Source of the DNA: Devosia sp.
Lineage (GTDB): Bacteria > Pseudomonadota > Alphaproteobacteria > Rhizobiales > Devosiaceae
Assembly (NCBI RefSeq): GCF_017307495.1
Contig: NZ_JAFKHE010000014.1
Span: forward strand, 124,001-188,000
DNA: 64,000 nucleotides
Reading direction: 5' to 3'
Shown: positions 1 through 9,254 of the stretch, in pieces
Numbering within the stretch: the stretch's first letter is position 1
Layout of the letters: every line of letters starts with the position of its first letter
Notes under the pieces: model-generated
What the model was told of the DNA's origin: nothing
Seen by the model: only the letters and a program-made list of their open reading frames with translations
The model's database searches: none
Translations under genes and position numbers: made by a program

Positions 1-1218
1 GACCACGGCGAAGCCGGCGCCCTTCTCGCCGGCCCGCGCCGCTTCCACCGCCGCGTTGAGCGCCAGCAGGTTGGTGCGGAAGCTCACGTCCTCGATCGAA
101 CTGACCATCCTGTCGATCTCGACCGTCGCGTGCTCGACCCCGCTCACCGAGGTGCTGGTCCGCTGCACGGCCAGCGCCGCCTCGGTCGCGAGCGCCACCG
201 CCTGCCGCTCGAGATCGCGCACGGCCTGGGTCTTGGCGCGCCCCTTCTCGATCGAGCTCGAGGCGGCATTGAGCCCCGCCCGGCTCTGGTCGGCGAGCTC
301 GGCCAGGCTGGTGACGCTGGCCCGGTAGCGGTCGATGGCGTGCAGGATGGCTTCCATCTTGGCCTCGAGATGGTGCCGCACCGCCACCGCCTCGTCGCGC
401 TCGGCGATCAGCGCCGCCAGGTCCTGCTCGAACTGCCTGAGCTCCGGCGCCAGCCCGCCCGCCCCCATCAGCAGGAGCGCATCGACCTGCTCGCCGCGCA
501 GCAGCTGGCCGATCGCCTTGACCGAGCGGTCGAAGCTCTCGAGCGCCCCGCCCAGCGCCTTCAGCGCCGGCGTGTGCTGCATGCCCCAGTCGTCGAAGCG
601 GAACCCGGTGCGCCCGTTGCCCAGCGCCGTCACGAAGGCGTCGAAGTCGTCGTCGGCGATGTGGTAGCCGGCCGGCGAGAACTCGATCAGCGAGCGCCCG
701 CCGCCCAGCTCGCGCCGCTCCGCGACATAGCGGCGGTCGCCGACGACGGCGATGCTCTCGGCCGCCATGTCCTCGAGCAGCATGTCGCCGCCGAGCACGT
801 CGGAGATGATCCCGCCCTCCTCGGCCGCCGGCTCGGCCGCGGTCAATCCGGCGGTGGCCCCGAGGATCTCGCCGTCGCCGCCGATCAGCACGGCCGGCTG
901 CCGCAGCGCGGCGAACGCCGACTTGAAGTTGTGGGCCCGGTCGAGCCGCGCTCCGAGGCTGCCCACGATCGCCTCCAGGCTGGCGGCTTCGCCATCGCGC
1001 ACCCCGACGGCCTGGCCGATGACGGCGAGGCGCGCGGCGGCGGCGCGGTCGGCGCGCCGGCCCACGACCATGCCGGCGGCCGCCGCCGCGGATGCCGCGA
1101 GGCCGGCAATCACGAGGGCAACGAGCCCGGCGCCGAACAGCACGAAGGCGCCGGCCGCGACCATCATGGCGGCAAGCCAGCACACACTGACGATGAGCGC
1201 TACGTTGAAGCGCCGCAC
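1..1218 (-). CDS. Methyl-accepting chemotaxis protein (3' end beyond window)
   Basis: Reading leftward from GTG at 1218, the frame stays open to base 1 (406 codons), so the C-terminus lies outside the window. Residues about 8-45 form a membrane hairpin rich in A, V, L and G. Residues about 60-290 look like a PAS-like sensing region with no large periplasmic domain. The last codons in the window (about 386-406) read [20 protein letters not shown], the conserved hairpin tip of the chemoreceptor signalling domain that contacts CheA and CheW. An in-frame TGA at 1224-1222 limits upstream starts. No strong ribosome binding site is visible, so ATG at about 1164 is an alternative. The neighbouring cheD fits: CheD modifies receptors of this type. 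Family call is secure; the ligand is unknown. Confidence 0.9.
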   Translation of the reverse strand, partial: MRRFNVALIVSVCWLAAMMVAAGAFVLFGAGLVALVIAGLAASAAAAAGMVVGRRADRAAAARLAVIGQAVGVRDGEAASLEAIVGSLGARLDRAHNFKSAFAALRQPAVLIGGDGEILGATAGLTAAEPAAEEGGIISDVLGGDMLLEDMAAESIAVVGDRRYVAERRELGGGRSLIEFSPAGYHIADDDFDAFVTALGNGRTGFRFDDWGMQHTPALKALGGALESFDRSVKAIGQLLRGEQVDALLLMGAGGLAPELRQFEQDLAALIAERDEAVAVRHHLEAKMEAILHAIDRYRASVTSLAELADQSRAGLNAASSSIEKGRAKTQAVRDLERQAVALATEAALAVQRTSTSVSGVEHATVEIDRMVSSIEDVSFRTNLLALNAAVEAARAGEKGAGFAVV

Positions 1219-1353
1219 GAATCACCGAGCCCCGTCGGGCCTCCCCAGGCCCGTGCCGCGACCCTAGGTGGGGAATGGTTAACCAAATCTATACTTGGCC
1301 GCCCGGCCGTAAGGGATTGGTAAGGCTGGCGACGCGTCCCCGGCTGGGCCCCG

Positions 1354-1950
1354 TCAGAACAGCTCGATGTCGTCGACGACGGGCCTCGCGACCACGCTGC
1401 GCCGGCTCGCCGCCACGGCCAGTTCTTCCCGGGCGATCGAGGCGTTGACTGCGTTGTCCAGCCGCTTGACGAAGGCGCGGCCCGAGTGCGGCTTGAACAT
1501 CACCCGGCGTGCATAGGTCCCGCCGAGATCCTCCTTGGCCACCTCGTAGCCCTCGTTGGCGAGGAACTCGCGCACGAACTCGATATTCTTGAGCCCGATA
1601 TCGTCGAGCGCGCCGTTGATCTTGCCGCCGCCGAAGACCTTGATCTCGAGGTTGGCCTTCTTGCCGGTGCCCCGGCTCAGCACCTTGTTAATCAGTTGCT
1701 CCATGGCGAACGCGCCATAGCGCGCCGAGGCGCCGTAGCGATCCTGGGCCGACGCGGACTGCTCGGCGAGCAGGAAGTGGTTCATGCCGCCGACATTGGC
1801 GACCCGGTCGCGGATGCAGGCCGACACGCAACTGCCCAGCACCGTCGAGAAGGTGAGATCGGTTTCATCGGAGACGAAGCAATCGCCCTGATGCACGGTC
1901 GTCACCACGCCTCGATCGAACTCGGGAGGCAGCGAACGCGACAAGACCAT
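1354..1950 (-). CDS. cheD: Chemoreceptor glutamine deamidase CheD
   Basis: This 198-aa protein carries the CheD active-site pattern: T36-V-L-G-S-C41 followed by G-G-M-N-H58, matching the Cys-His-Thr catalytic set known for the family. CheD deamidates glutamines in chemoreceptor methylation regions and also interacts with CheC/CheY in some species. Length is normal for the family. It ends 136 bp before the chemoreceptor start on the same strand and is divergent from the CheT-like gene. The start ATG at 1950 has only a weak ribosome binding site but agrees with family length. Confidence 0.95.
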   Translation of the reverse strand: MVLSRSLPPEFDRGVVTTVHQGDCFVSDETDLTFSTVLGSCVSACIRDRVANVGGMNHFLLAEQSASAQDRYGASARYGAFAMEQLINKVLSRGTGKKANLEIKVFGGGKINGALDDIGLKNIEFVREFLANEGYEVAKEDLGGTYARRVMFKPHSGRAFVKRLDNAVNASIAREELAVAASRRSVVARPVVDDIELF

Positions 1951-2114
1951 GGCTAGAGGTAATCCGAACGAGTGGCGTCATCAGCGTTAAGGGCAATTCG
2001 TTAGGGAACCGCTAACCAAGACCTCCGGGATTTTGCTCCAAGACAACACGCCGCAACGAGCCTTTCAGGAATCCGGGCTAGGGTGGGACGCAACTGTCGG
2101 GGGTTAGGTCCTAG

Positions 2115-2468
2115 ATGTCTCTGCAAAGGCTCGCTCGCGAGCTCGATGAAACTGCGCGCCAGACTGCCGGCATGGTGGATGGCGTGACGCAGGCCCTTGA
2201 GGTCCTCGCCGACGCATCGCTCAGCCCCGACATGGCCCGTCGGGAGGCCGCCCGCATCATCATCGGTGCGCTGCAGGGCCAGGACCGCATCGAGCAGCGC
2301 TGCCACAACATGGCCCTCGCGGTGCGCCAGTTCGCCCTGCTTCCGCCCGCGACGTCGAATGCCGTCTATGACGAGATCTGGGCCAGCCTGGTGCTCGAGG
2401 AACTGAGCGTGCCGGCCCTGTCCGGCAGCGCCTCGCGCGGCGTGCACGGCGAGGCCGAGCTGTTCTGA
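2115..2468 (+). CDS. CheT-like small chemotaxis protein (DxxxQ motif)
   Basis: 117-aa, largely helical soluble protein, divergent from cheD. Residues about 75-85 read GQDRIEQRCHN, containing D-x-x-x-Q, the arrangement that CheZ and CheX-type CheY-P phosphatases use to remove phosphate. Rhizobial che operons carry a small protein after cheD (CheT, formerly orf10 in Sinorhizobium) described as having the same motif. Position and motif suggest a CheT homologue; phosphatase activity is inference. There is no membrane segment or signal peptide. It could also be an unrelated helical protein with a chance motif. Confidence 0.6.
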   Translation: MSLQRLARELDETARQTAGMVDGVTQALEVLADASLSPDMARREAARIIIGALQGQDRIEQRCHNMALAVRQFALLPPATSNAVYDEIWASLVLEELSVPALSGSASRGVHGEAELF

Positions 2469-2556
2469 CGGTCTGCCGTCGCAGCGGGTCAGAGGCAGCA
2501 CCGCCAACAATCCGCCGATCACTGCCTCGACCCCGCCCCTGGGTCGGTCGCCTGGA

Positions 2557-5277
2557 CTAGGCCCTGGCCCGGCGCGGTCGGGCCAGCTTGCGCGCCGCGT
2601 GGCTGGGCAGGAACTGGGCCAGGGCCAGACCGCTCATCGGTCGTGCCAGGGCATAGCCCTGCAGCACCGTGCAACCGAGATCCCTGAGGATGTCGGCATG
2701 CTCGAGCGTCTCCACCCCTTCGCCGACCACTTCGATACCCAGGGCCCGCCCGATATCGACGATCGAGGCCACGAGGTTCCGCTGTGCTTCCGAGCTGACG
2801 ATCGGCTTGACCAGCTGCCGGTCGATCTTGAGCCGGCGCGGCTTCAGCTTCTGCAGGCTGACGATCGAGGCATAGCCGGTGCCGAAATCGTCGATCTCGA
2901 TGTCGATGCCCAGCTCCTTGAGCTGGTCGGCGTTGAACCGCACCAGGTCGTCGGTCTCGTCGAGGAAGATCGACTCCACCAGCTCGAACGACACCGTGCC
3001 GGGCTCGATCTCGAGATGCTTGAGGCTCTCGATCAGCTGTTCGTCCTGCAGCCGCCGCGCCGAGACGTTGACCGCGATGCGTCCGACGTCGAGGCCCAGC
3101 GCGCGCCACTGGCGGAAGGCGGCCATCGACTTTTCCAGCACGATCCGGTCGATGGTGGAAACGATGTTGAGGTCTTCCGCGACGTCGAGGAACGCCGCCG
3201 GGCCGAGCAGGCCATCGACCGGGTGCTGCCAGCGCACCAGCGCCTCGACCCCGACCACCTCGCGCGTGCGGGCATCGAACTGGGGCTGGAAATAGGGCAC
3301 GAACTGGTCGCGCTCGATGGCGCCCAGGAGCTCGTCGGCAACGCGCTTGGTGCGCACCACCTCCGCCTGCAGCGCCTCGGTGAAGAACTCGTGCCGGTTG
3401 CGCCCGCGACTCTTGGCCCGATACAGCGCGATGTCGGCATCGACGAGCAGCCGCGCCGGATCGGCGGCCTTGCCGGTCTGCCGGGCAATGCCCACGGAGA
3501 CGCCGCAGCGGCACTGGTGGCCGTGGTAGTCCACCGGCTGGCGCATCTTGACGATGATGCGCTGCGCCAGGATTGCGAGGCCCGCGTCGCCGCTGTCCGC
3601 CGACGAGACGATGACGAACTCGTCGCCGCCGATCCGGGCCACGAAATCGTCGGCGCGGGTATTGGCGCGCAGCACATGCGAGGCATGGACCAGCGTGGCG
3701 TCGCCGGCAGCGTGGCCGAGCGTGTCGTTGATCTGCTTGAAGCGGTCGAGGTCGATATGCAGCAGCGCCAGCGGCATGCCGGTCTCGCTCGCCTGCGCCG
3801 CCCGCTCGGCCAGCACCCGGTCGAGGTAGCGCCGGTTGGGCAGCCCGGTCAGGCTGTCATGCAGCGCGTTGTGCTCGATCGAGGCCTTGGCCGCCTCGAG
3901 CTCGGCATAGCGCGCCTCGCTCAGCCGGCTCGCCTCCTTGAGGCTTTCGTTGAGCGCGACGTCGTCCGACACGTCCCAGTTCACGCCGATGATGCGGCGG
4001 GTGCCCCCCGCATCCTGGTACACGGCGCCGATGGCGCGCACGTTGCGCGTGACGCCCTGCGGCGTGACGATCCGGTACTCCGAGTGATAGCGCCCGGTCA
4101 CGGCGGTCGCGATGCGGAACTCCTCTTCCGCCCGCGCCAGGTCGGCCGGATGGACCGCCTTGCACCAGTCGCCGTAGTCGCGCGCGCCGCCATCCTGCGG
4201 CAGCCCGAACAGCGCATTGATCCGATCGTCCCAGAGCAGCCGGCCGGTGTCGAGGTCGAACTCGAACACCCCGACGGCCGAAGTCTCGAGCGCCAGGCCC
4301 AGCCGGCGCGACAGCCGCTGCAGCTCGACCTCGCGGCTCTTCAGCGCCATCAGGTGCCGCCGCCGCTCCTCGAGCAGCCGGCCCGTATAGTAGACCGGGA
4401 CGCAGACGATGACCGCCAGCGCCAGGAAGCCGGCCCAGATCAGCCAGGCGTTGCGCGGCGTGCCGGCCCAGCCGCCCTTGGGGATGGCGGCGATCTCCCA
4501 TTGTCCCGCGGGCAGTTCGATGTCGGCGATCACCGGCGCCTGGTCGAACACCTCGGCCGGGCCATAGAACAGGGCGCCACGCCGGCCGAGCCCGTCGCGT
4601 CCGGCAATGGCGATCTGCACGCCAAGCCCGGGGTCGGTCAGCCCGCTCGCCGCGTAGAGCCGGTCGACATCGACCACTGCCGACACGATGCCCCAGAACT
4701 GCCGCGTCTCGCCCGCGCCGGTGAACACCGGGAAGCGCGCGATGAAACCGCTGCCGCCCTGCACCAGGTCGACCGGGCCGGCGAGCACCAGCTGCCCCGT
4801 CTCCCGCGCCCGCATCACGGCCTCGTTCTGGGCCTCGTTGTGCCGATAGTCGAGCCCGATCGCCCGCTCGTTGCCGACCAGGGGATAGAGCAGCCTGACC
4901 ACGAAGTCGGGGGCGCCGGCAATGTTCCGCAGTTCGGAATCGCTATCGAGAATCTTCGCGGCGAGCTCGGCGAAGCGCGCCTGCGTCATGCCCGGTTCGG
5001 TGGAGATGGTGGCGACCAGCCCCCGCACCAGCTGGATGTTGCCGTTGATGTGTCCCTCGAGACGAGCGCGCACCACGCTCACCTCCTTGAGCACGTCGGC
5101 GCGCGCCTGCTCCTCGAACAGCACCTGGTTCTGCCAGCTGGCATACCAGCCGAGCATGAGGATGCCGGCAAAGGTCACGAGCGTGCCGAACCAGCGTGAC
5201 CGCAGCGGCACGACCGTCAGTTGACGCAACACCCTGCGCAGGCTGGACAAATCGCCGCCCCCCGATGCCCTTGGCAT
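2557..5277 (-). CDS. CHASE-PAS-GGDEF-EAL cyclic-di-GMP enzyme
   Basis: 906-aa inner-membrane signalling protein. Order: membrane segment (about 30-48), CHASE-type extracytoplasmic sensor (about 55-270), second membrane segment (about 277-298), PAS domain (about 330-445), GGDEF domain (about 470-640) and EAL domain (about 655-895). The synthase motif GGDEF at 550-554 is intact, and an inhibitory I-site R541-A-D-D544 lies five residues before it, so product inhibition is expected. The phosphodiesterase signature E-A-L-V-R-W at 678-683 is also intact, so the protein could make and degrade c-di-GMP. Adjacent chemotaxis genes fit a role in the motile/sessile switch. The sensed ligand cannot be told. 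Confidence 0.92.
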   Translation of the reverse strand: MPRASGGGDLSSLRRVLRQLTVVPLRSRWFGTLVTFAGILMLGWYASWQNQVLFEEQARADVLKEVSVVRARLEGHINGNIQLVRGLVATISTEPGMTQARFAELAAKILDSDSELRNIAGAPDFVVRLLYPLVGNERAIGLDYRHNEAQNEAVMRARETGQLVLAGPVDLVQGGSGFIARFPVFTGAGETRQFWGIVSAVVDVDRLYAASGLTDPGLGVQIAIAGRDGLGRRGALFYGPAEVFDQAPVIADIELPAGQWEIAAIPKGGWAGTPRNAWLIWAGFLALAVIVCVPVYYTGRLLEERRRHLMALKSREVELQRLSRRLGLALETSAVGVFEFDLDTGRLLWDDRINALFGLPQDGGARDYGDWCKAVHPADLARAEEEFRIATAVTGRYHSEYRIVTPQGVTRNVRAIGAVYQDAGGTRRIIGVNWDVSDDVALNESLKEASRLSEARYAELEAAKASIEHNALHDSLTGLPNRRYLDRVLAERAAQASETGMPLALLHIDLDRFKQINDTLGHAAGDATLVHASHVLRANTRADDFVARIGGDEFVIVSSADSGDAGLAILAQRIIVKMRQPVDYHGHQCRCGVSVGIARQTGKAADPARLLVDADIALYRAKSRGRNRHEFFTEALQAEVVRTKRVADELLGAIERDQFVPYFQPQFDARTREVVGVEALVRWQHPVDGLLGPAAFLDVAEDLNIVSTIDRIVLEKSMAAFRQWRALGLDVGRIAVNVSARRLQDEQLIESLKHLEIEPGTVSFELVESIFLDETDDLVRFNADQLKELGIDIEIDDFGTGYASIVSLQKLKPRRLKIDRQLVKPIVSSEAQRNLVASIVDIGRALGIEVVGEGVETLEHADILRDLGCTVLQGYALARPMSGLALAQFLPSHAARKLARPRRARA

Positions 5278-5346
5278 GGATACTCGGCGCGGATGCTAGC
5301 GGTGACGCCTTAACTTAGGCTTTAGCGTCGGGCGGCGAATTGCACC

Positions 5347-6567
5347 CTACACGACCTTGGCCCGCCGCTTGAACCGGGGCTCGTCCCAGGCGCGCGTGCG
5401 GACCACCTCGACGAGGATCTCGCCGGCGCGCTGCACCTCGGCATGGCTGACGTAGAGCGGCGTCAACCCGAAGCGCAGGATATCGGGCTCGCGGAAGTCG
5501 CCGATCACCCCGCGCGCGATTAGCGCCTGCATCACGGCATAGGCCTCGGGATGGCGCAGCGACACCTGCGTGCCGCGCTTGCCCGGGTCGGTCGGTGTAG
5601 CGAGCTCGAGTTCCGGCGAAAGTTCATGGACGACGGCTGCAAGAATGTCGAACAAGCGATCAGCTTTTGCCCTGAGTTCCACCATGGTTACCCCCTCGAA
5701 GACGTCGAGTGCCGCATCGAGGGCCGACATCGCGAGGATCGCGGGCGTCCCGACCCGCATCGCCGCGATCCCCGCGGCCGGCTCGTATGTCCGGGCGAAA
5801 CGGAACGGCGCGGCATGCCCGAGCCAACCCGTCAGCGGCTGCTTCAGCCCATCCAGGTGCCGGGGCGCGGCATAGACAAAGGCCGGCGCCCCCGGGCCGC
5901 CATTGAGGTACTTGTATCCGCACCCGACGGCGAAATCGGCATTCGCATCAAGCAGATGCACGGGAAATGCCCCCGCCGAATGGGCCAGGTCCCAGACCGT
6001 CAGCGCCCCCGCCGCGTGCGCCGCCCGGGTGAGCCCGGCCATGTCGAGCCTGGCCCCGGTGCGGTAGTTCACCTCGGTCAGCATCAGCACCGCGACCTCC
6101 GGGCCAAGGGCCGCCTCGAGCTCGTCCGCCTCCACCTCGCGCAGCCGATGGCCCTGCCCGAGCAATTCAGCAACCCCGGCCGCGATATAGGCATCAGTCG
6201 GGAAATTACCCCTCTCGGTGAGGATCACCTGCCGCTCCGGACGCTGCCGCAGGGCCGTCACCAACACCTTGAAAAGATTGATGGATGTCGAATCCGCCAC
6301 GGTCACCGTAGCGGGTGGCGCACCGATCAGCCGCGCGATGCGGTCGCCGACGCGCCCCGGCATGTCGATCCAGTCATGCGTGTTCCAGGAGCGGATCAGT
6401 CCCTCGCCCCACTCGCGCTCGACCACCTCCGCCATGCGCGCCGTCACCGCCCTGGGCAACGCGCCGAGCGAGTTGCCGTCGAGGTAGATCACCTCCTCGG
6501 GCAGCGCGAACAAGGCCCGGGTGCGAGCAAACGGATCGGTAAGGTCGAGCTTGGCGATGTCGGTCAT
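5347..6567 (-). CDS. kynU: Kynureninase
   Basis: PLP enzyme cleaving L-kynurenine to anthranilate and alanine. The start is placed at ATG 6567, giving 406 aa beginning MTDIAKLDLT, which matches family length; an in-frame upstream start would add an unconserved tail. Visible features are the D30-G-N-S-L-G N-terminal motif, the pyridoxal region with W-D-L-A-H-S-A-G (about 192-199), and the Schiff-base lysine K219 in G-Y-K-Y-L-N-G-G-P-G. No tryptophan dioxygenase or formamidase gene is adjacent, so it may serve imported kynurenine or genes located elsewhere. Twin palindromes upstream (6632-6672) probably bind its regulator. Confidence 0.93.
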   Translation of the reverse strand: MTDIAKLDLTDPFARTRALFALPEEVIYLDGNSLGALPRAVTARMAEVVEREWGEGLIRSWNTHDWIDMPGRVGDRIARLIGAPPATVTVADSTSINLFKVLVTALRQRPERQVILTERGNFPTDAYIAAGVAELLGQGHRLREVEADELEAALGPEVAVLMLTEVNYRTGARLDMAGLTRAAHAAGALTVWDLAHSAGAFPVHLLDANADFAVGCGYKYLNGGPGAPAFVYAAPRHLDGLKQPLTGWLGHAAPFRFARTYEPAAGIAAMRVGTPAILAMSALDAALDVFEGVTMVELRAKADRLFDILAAVVHELSPELELATPTDPGKRGTQVSLRHPEAYAVMQALIARGVIGDFREPDILRFGLTPLYVSHAEVQRAGEILVEVVRTRAWDEPRFKRRAKVV

Positions 6568-6631
6568 GGCCGGGCAACAAGCACCCTGGGCGTCGCTTGT
6601 CCAGCCAGCCGGCGACCGACCCGCTCCGGGC

Positions 6632-6672
6632 ATACTACTTTCGTATTATCCTTTGCTGCTACTTTCGTAGCA
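6632..6672. promoter_or_regulatory. Twin operator-like palindromes between kynU and the orphan ABC ATPase
   Basis: Two copies of CTACTTTCGTA occur at 6635-6645 and 6659-6669, 24 bp apart. Both contain the dyad TAC-GAAA-GTA on the other strand; the second extends to TGCTAC-TTTC-GTAGCA (6657-6672). The pair sits 65-105 bp upstream of kynU and just before the divergent ATPase gene. This spacing and symmetry suit a dimeric or tetrameric regulator. No regulator gene is adjacent. Confidence 0.5.
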
Positions 6673-6763
6673 TATCGCTGATCCCGCCTTGACCGCCGTC
6701 CATTCCCTCGTCGATGCTCCGGGCCGAATGCGGGGTCTCTCCCGCGCAAGGGATGAGGACTTC

Positions 6764-7804
6764 ATGGCTAGCGTGAACATCAACAAGGCCGGCAAGCACT
6801 ATGGCGGCTTCGAGGCCCTCAAGGGCGTCTCGGTCGACATCGAGGACGGAGAATTCGTCGTGCTGGTCGGCCCCTCGGGCTGTGGCAAGTCGACCCTGCT
6901 GCGCATGATCGCGGGCCTCGAGGAGATCACCTCGGGCGAGATCTCGATCGGGCCGCGCGTCGTCAACGACCTGCCGCCCAAGGAACGCGACATCGCCATG
7001 GTGTTCCAGAACTATGCGCTCTACCCGCACATGACGGTGGCGCAGAACATGGGCTTCTCATTGAAGCTCAAGGGCGTACCCAAGACCGAGATCAAGGCCA
7101 AGGTCGACCGCGCCGCGCAGATTCTCGGGCTCGAAAAGCTGCTCGACCGCCAGCCGCGCCAGCTCTCGGGCGGCCAGCGCCAGCGCGTTGCCATGGGCCG
7201 CGCCATCGTGCGCGACCCGCAGGTCTTCCTGTTCGACGAGCCGCTGTCGAACCTCGACGCCAAGCTGCGCGTGCAGATGCGTTCCGAGATCAAGGAACTG
7301 CACCAGCGCCTCAAGACCACCACCATCTACGTCACCCACGACCAGGTCGAGGCGATGACCATGGCCGACAAGATCGTGGTCATGCGCGACGGCATCATCG
7401 AGCAGATGGGCTCGCCGCTCGATCTCTACGATCGTCCGCTCAACACCTTCGTTGCCGGCTTCATCGGCTCGCCGTCGATGAACTTCATCAACGGCCAGAC
7501 CACCGCCGAAGGCTTCAAGACCACCGACGGGATCCTGCTGCCCACCATTCCGGGTGCCACCTCCGCCGCGATCTACGGCATTCGCCCCGAGCACCTGCAC
7601 CTCGCCGACGACGGCATCGAGATCGAAGTCGTGGTGCTCGAGCCGACCGGCTCGGAGACCCAGGTCATCGCCCGCCTTGGCACCCAGCAGATCACCGGCA
7701 TCTTCCGCGAGCGCGTCAACGTCGCGCCGGGTTCCAAGATCAAGGTGAAGCCGGACCTGTCGGTCGTCCATCTGTTCGACAAGGACGGCAAGCGCGTGAA
7801 CTGA
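6764..7804 (+). CDS. UgpC/MalK-type ABC transporter ATP-binding protein (orphan)
   Basis: 346-aa nucleotide-binding subunit of the carbohydrate importer class, from ATG 6764 after a ribosome binding site in AAGGGATGAGG. It shows Walker A G-P-S-G-C-G-K-S (about 38-45), signature L-S-G-G-Q-R-Q-R (about 135-142), Walker B F-L-F-D-E-P (about 154-159), the switch histidine region Y-V-T-H-D, and a C-terminal TOBE/OB domain typical of MalK/UgpC. No permease or binding-protein gene is beside it. Such ATPases often energise several importers, so it may serve transporters encoded elsewhere. A strong terminator follows directly. Confidence 0.88.
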   Translation: MASVNINKAGKHYGGFEALKGVSVDIEDGEFVVLVGPSGCGKSTLLRMIAGLEEITSGEISIGPRVVNDLPPKERDIAMVFQNYALYPHMTVAQNMGFSLKLKGVPKTEIKAKVDRAAQILGLEKLLDRQPRQLSGGQRQRVAMGRAIVRDPQVFLFDEPLSNLDAKLRVQMRSEIKELHQRLKTTTIYVTHDQVEAMTMADKIVVMRDGIIEQMGSPLDLYDRPLNTFVAGFIGSPSMNFINGQTTAEGFKTTDGILLPTIPGATSAAIYGIRPEHLHLADDGIEIEVVVLEPTGSETQVIARLGTQQITGIFRERVNVAPGSKIKVKPDLSVVHLFDKDGKRVN

Positions 7805-7827
7805 GCGCGCCGGTATCGCTGAATGAC

Positions 7828-7865
7828 AAGGCCGCCGTGGAACGCCACGGCGGCCTTTTTGTTTT
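7828..7865 (+). terminator. Intrinsic terminator after the UgpC-like gene
   Basis: Near-perfect stem of about 13 bp (7828-7840 pairing with 7845-7857; GGCCGCCGTGG against CCACGGCGGCC) with a 4-nt loop and a T-rich tail (TTTTTGTTTT). It ends the plus-strand gene and separates it from the convergent phnE genes. Confidence 0.9.
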
Positions 7866-7911
7866 GTCCAGACCTTCGCGGGGATGACGGCGGATGGAAG
7901 TAGGCGAGTGC

Positions 7912-9252
7912 CTAGTGCCCGCTCCGCCCGATGAGCCGGGATCGCAGGGCGTTCGAGATGTTGTCGAACACGAACACGACGACCAGGATCAGCAGCACCA
8001 TGTAGGCGACGTTCTCCCAGTCCTGGTTGGTGCGCATCGCCTCGATGAGCTTGAGGCCGATGCCGCCGGCGCCGACCGCGCCGATGATGGTGGCGGAGCG
8101 CGTGTTGCTCTCCCAGAAATACAGCGACTGGCTGATGAACACCGGCGCCACCTGCGGCACCACGCCGTAGCGCTGCACGTTGGCCGGGGACGCCCCGACC
8201 GACCTGATCCCCTCGCGCTGCCGGTCGTCGACATTCTCGAGCGCCTCGGTGGTCGTCTTGCCCAGCGTGCCGGTGTCGGTGAAGAAGATCGCGGCGATGC
8301 CGGGGATCGGGCCAGGGCCGAAGCCGCGCACGAAGAACAGTGCCCAGATCAGCATGTCCACCGAGCGCAGCAGGTCGAAGGCCCGCTTGGTCAGCCAGTT
8401 GCCGACCCGGTTGGGGTTGATGTTGCGCGCGGCGACGAAGGAGAGCGGGAAGGCGACCAGCGCGGCGAACAGCGTGCCGACGAAGGCCATGACGATGGTC
8501 TCGAGCAGCTTCATGAACACGTCGAGATGCTGCCACTCGGAATTGTAGAGGAACTCGACGATGATCAACTGCCAGTTCGGCATGCGCGCCTCGATGCGCT
8601 CGGGACTGCTCGCGTCCGCCCACAGCTGGCCCAGGTCCTTGCCGAAGAACGGCGACTTGGTGTCGAAGAAGAAGTTCGGCCAGCCCAGGTAGCGATGCCG
8701 GACCAGCACCTGCGTGTTGCGGATCTCCGCCAGCCCGATGAAGCCGTAGTCGACCGTCACGCGGCCGCCCTTGAGGCTCATGTTGGCGGGCGCGTCCGGC
8801 GACAGTTCTGCCCCCGACTCCGAGATCGGGATGTCGTAGCGCCGGCCGGATTCCACCACGACGACAATGCCGGGGCTGATCTCGACCTGGTTGTCGGCGC
8901 CACCGAAGCTCACGACATAGTTGTCCTTGCCGCCCTCGATCCAGTCCGGATTCGGATTGTCGCCGAGCAGCGACCGGGTCCACTCGACCTCGATCCCGTC
9001 CTTGGCAAAGCGGAAACGCGGCGTTGCCTCCCAGGAGTACCAGTCGGCGATGTAGATGCCGGCCCGCTCCCACTGCGCGTTGGCGAAGACGCCGGCGACG
9101 TTGAAGAAGAAGAAGCAGAACACGAGGTAGGCGGCCGCCCCGACGACGAGCAGCGGCGCCATCAGCCGCCGGTAGAGCGGGCGATGCAGCACCTCGGCAT
9201 GCCGGGCCCTGAGCGCCAGCGCCTCGTCGGGGCTGATCTCGATCGACGCCAT
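7912..9252 (-). CDS. phnE: Phosphonate ABC transporter permease PhnE (second copy, long form)
   Basis: 446-aa permease of the PhnE family. ATG 9252 (MASIEISPDE) lies 2 nt after the stop of the upstream phnE, so they are translationally close; the open frame continues upstream but inside the other phnE. A first membrane segment (about 38-60) is followed by an extracytoplasmic region of roughly 150-180 residues, then the conserved permease core including S-V-G-A-S and G-A-V-G-A-G-G-I-G, the coupling-loop signature of phosphonate permeases. The long periplasmic insertion is larger than in the 319-aa partner. Two PhnE-type permeases in tandem are common in Rhizobiales and probably form the heterodimeric channel. 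Confidence 0.92.
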   Translation of the reverse strand: MASIEISPDEALALRARHAEVLHRPLYRRLMAPLLVVGAAAYLVFCFFFFNVAGVFANAQWERAGIYIADWYSWEATPRFRFAKDGIEVEWTRSLLGDNPNPDWIEGGKDNYVVSFGGADNQVEISPGIVVVVESGRRYDIPISESGAELSPDAPANMSLKGGRVTVDYGFIGLAEIRNTQVLVRHRYLGWPNFFFDTKSPFFGKDLGQLWADASSPERIEARMPNWQLIIVEFLYNSEWQHLDVFMKLLETIVMAFVGTLFAALVAFPLSFVAARNINPNRVGNWLTKRAFDLLRSVDMLIWALFFVRGFGPGPIPGIAAIFFTDTGTLGKTTTEALENVDDRQREGIRSVGASPANVQRYGVVPQVAPVFISQSLYFWESNTRSATIIGAVGAGGIGLKLIEAMRTNQDWENVAYMVLLILVVVFVFDNISNALRSRLIGRSGH

Positions 9253-9254
9253 GC

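Noticed and set aside
2599-5199. 866-aa open frame antisense to the c-di-GMP enzyme
   Set aside because: It mirrors a clearly recognisable GGDEF-EAL gene. High G+C leaves antisense frames open, and the product is low-complexity with no recognisable motif.
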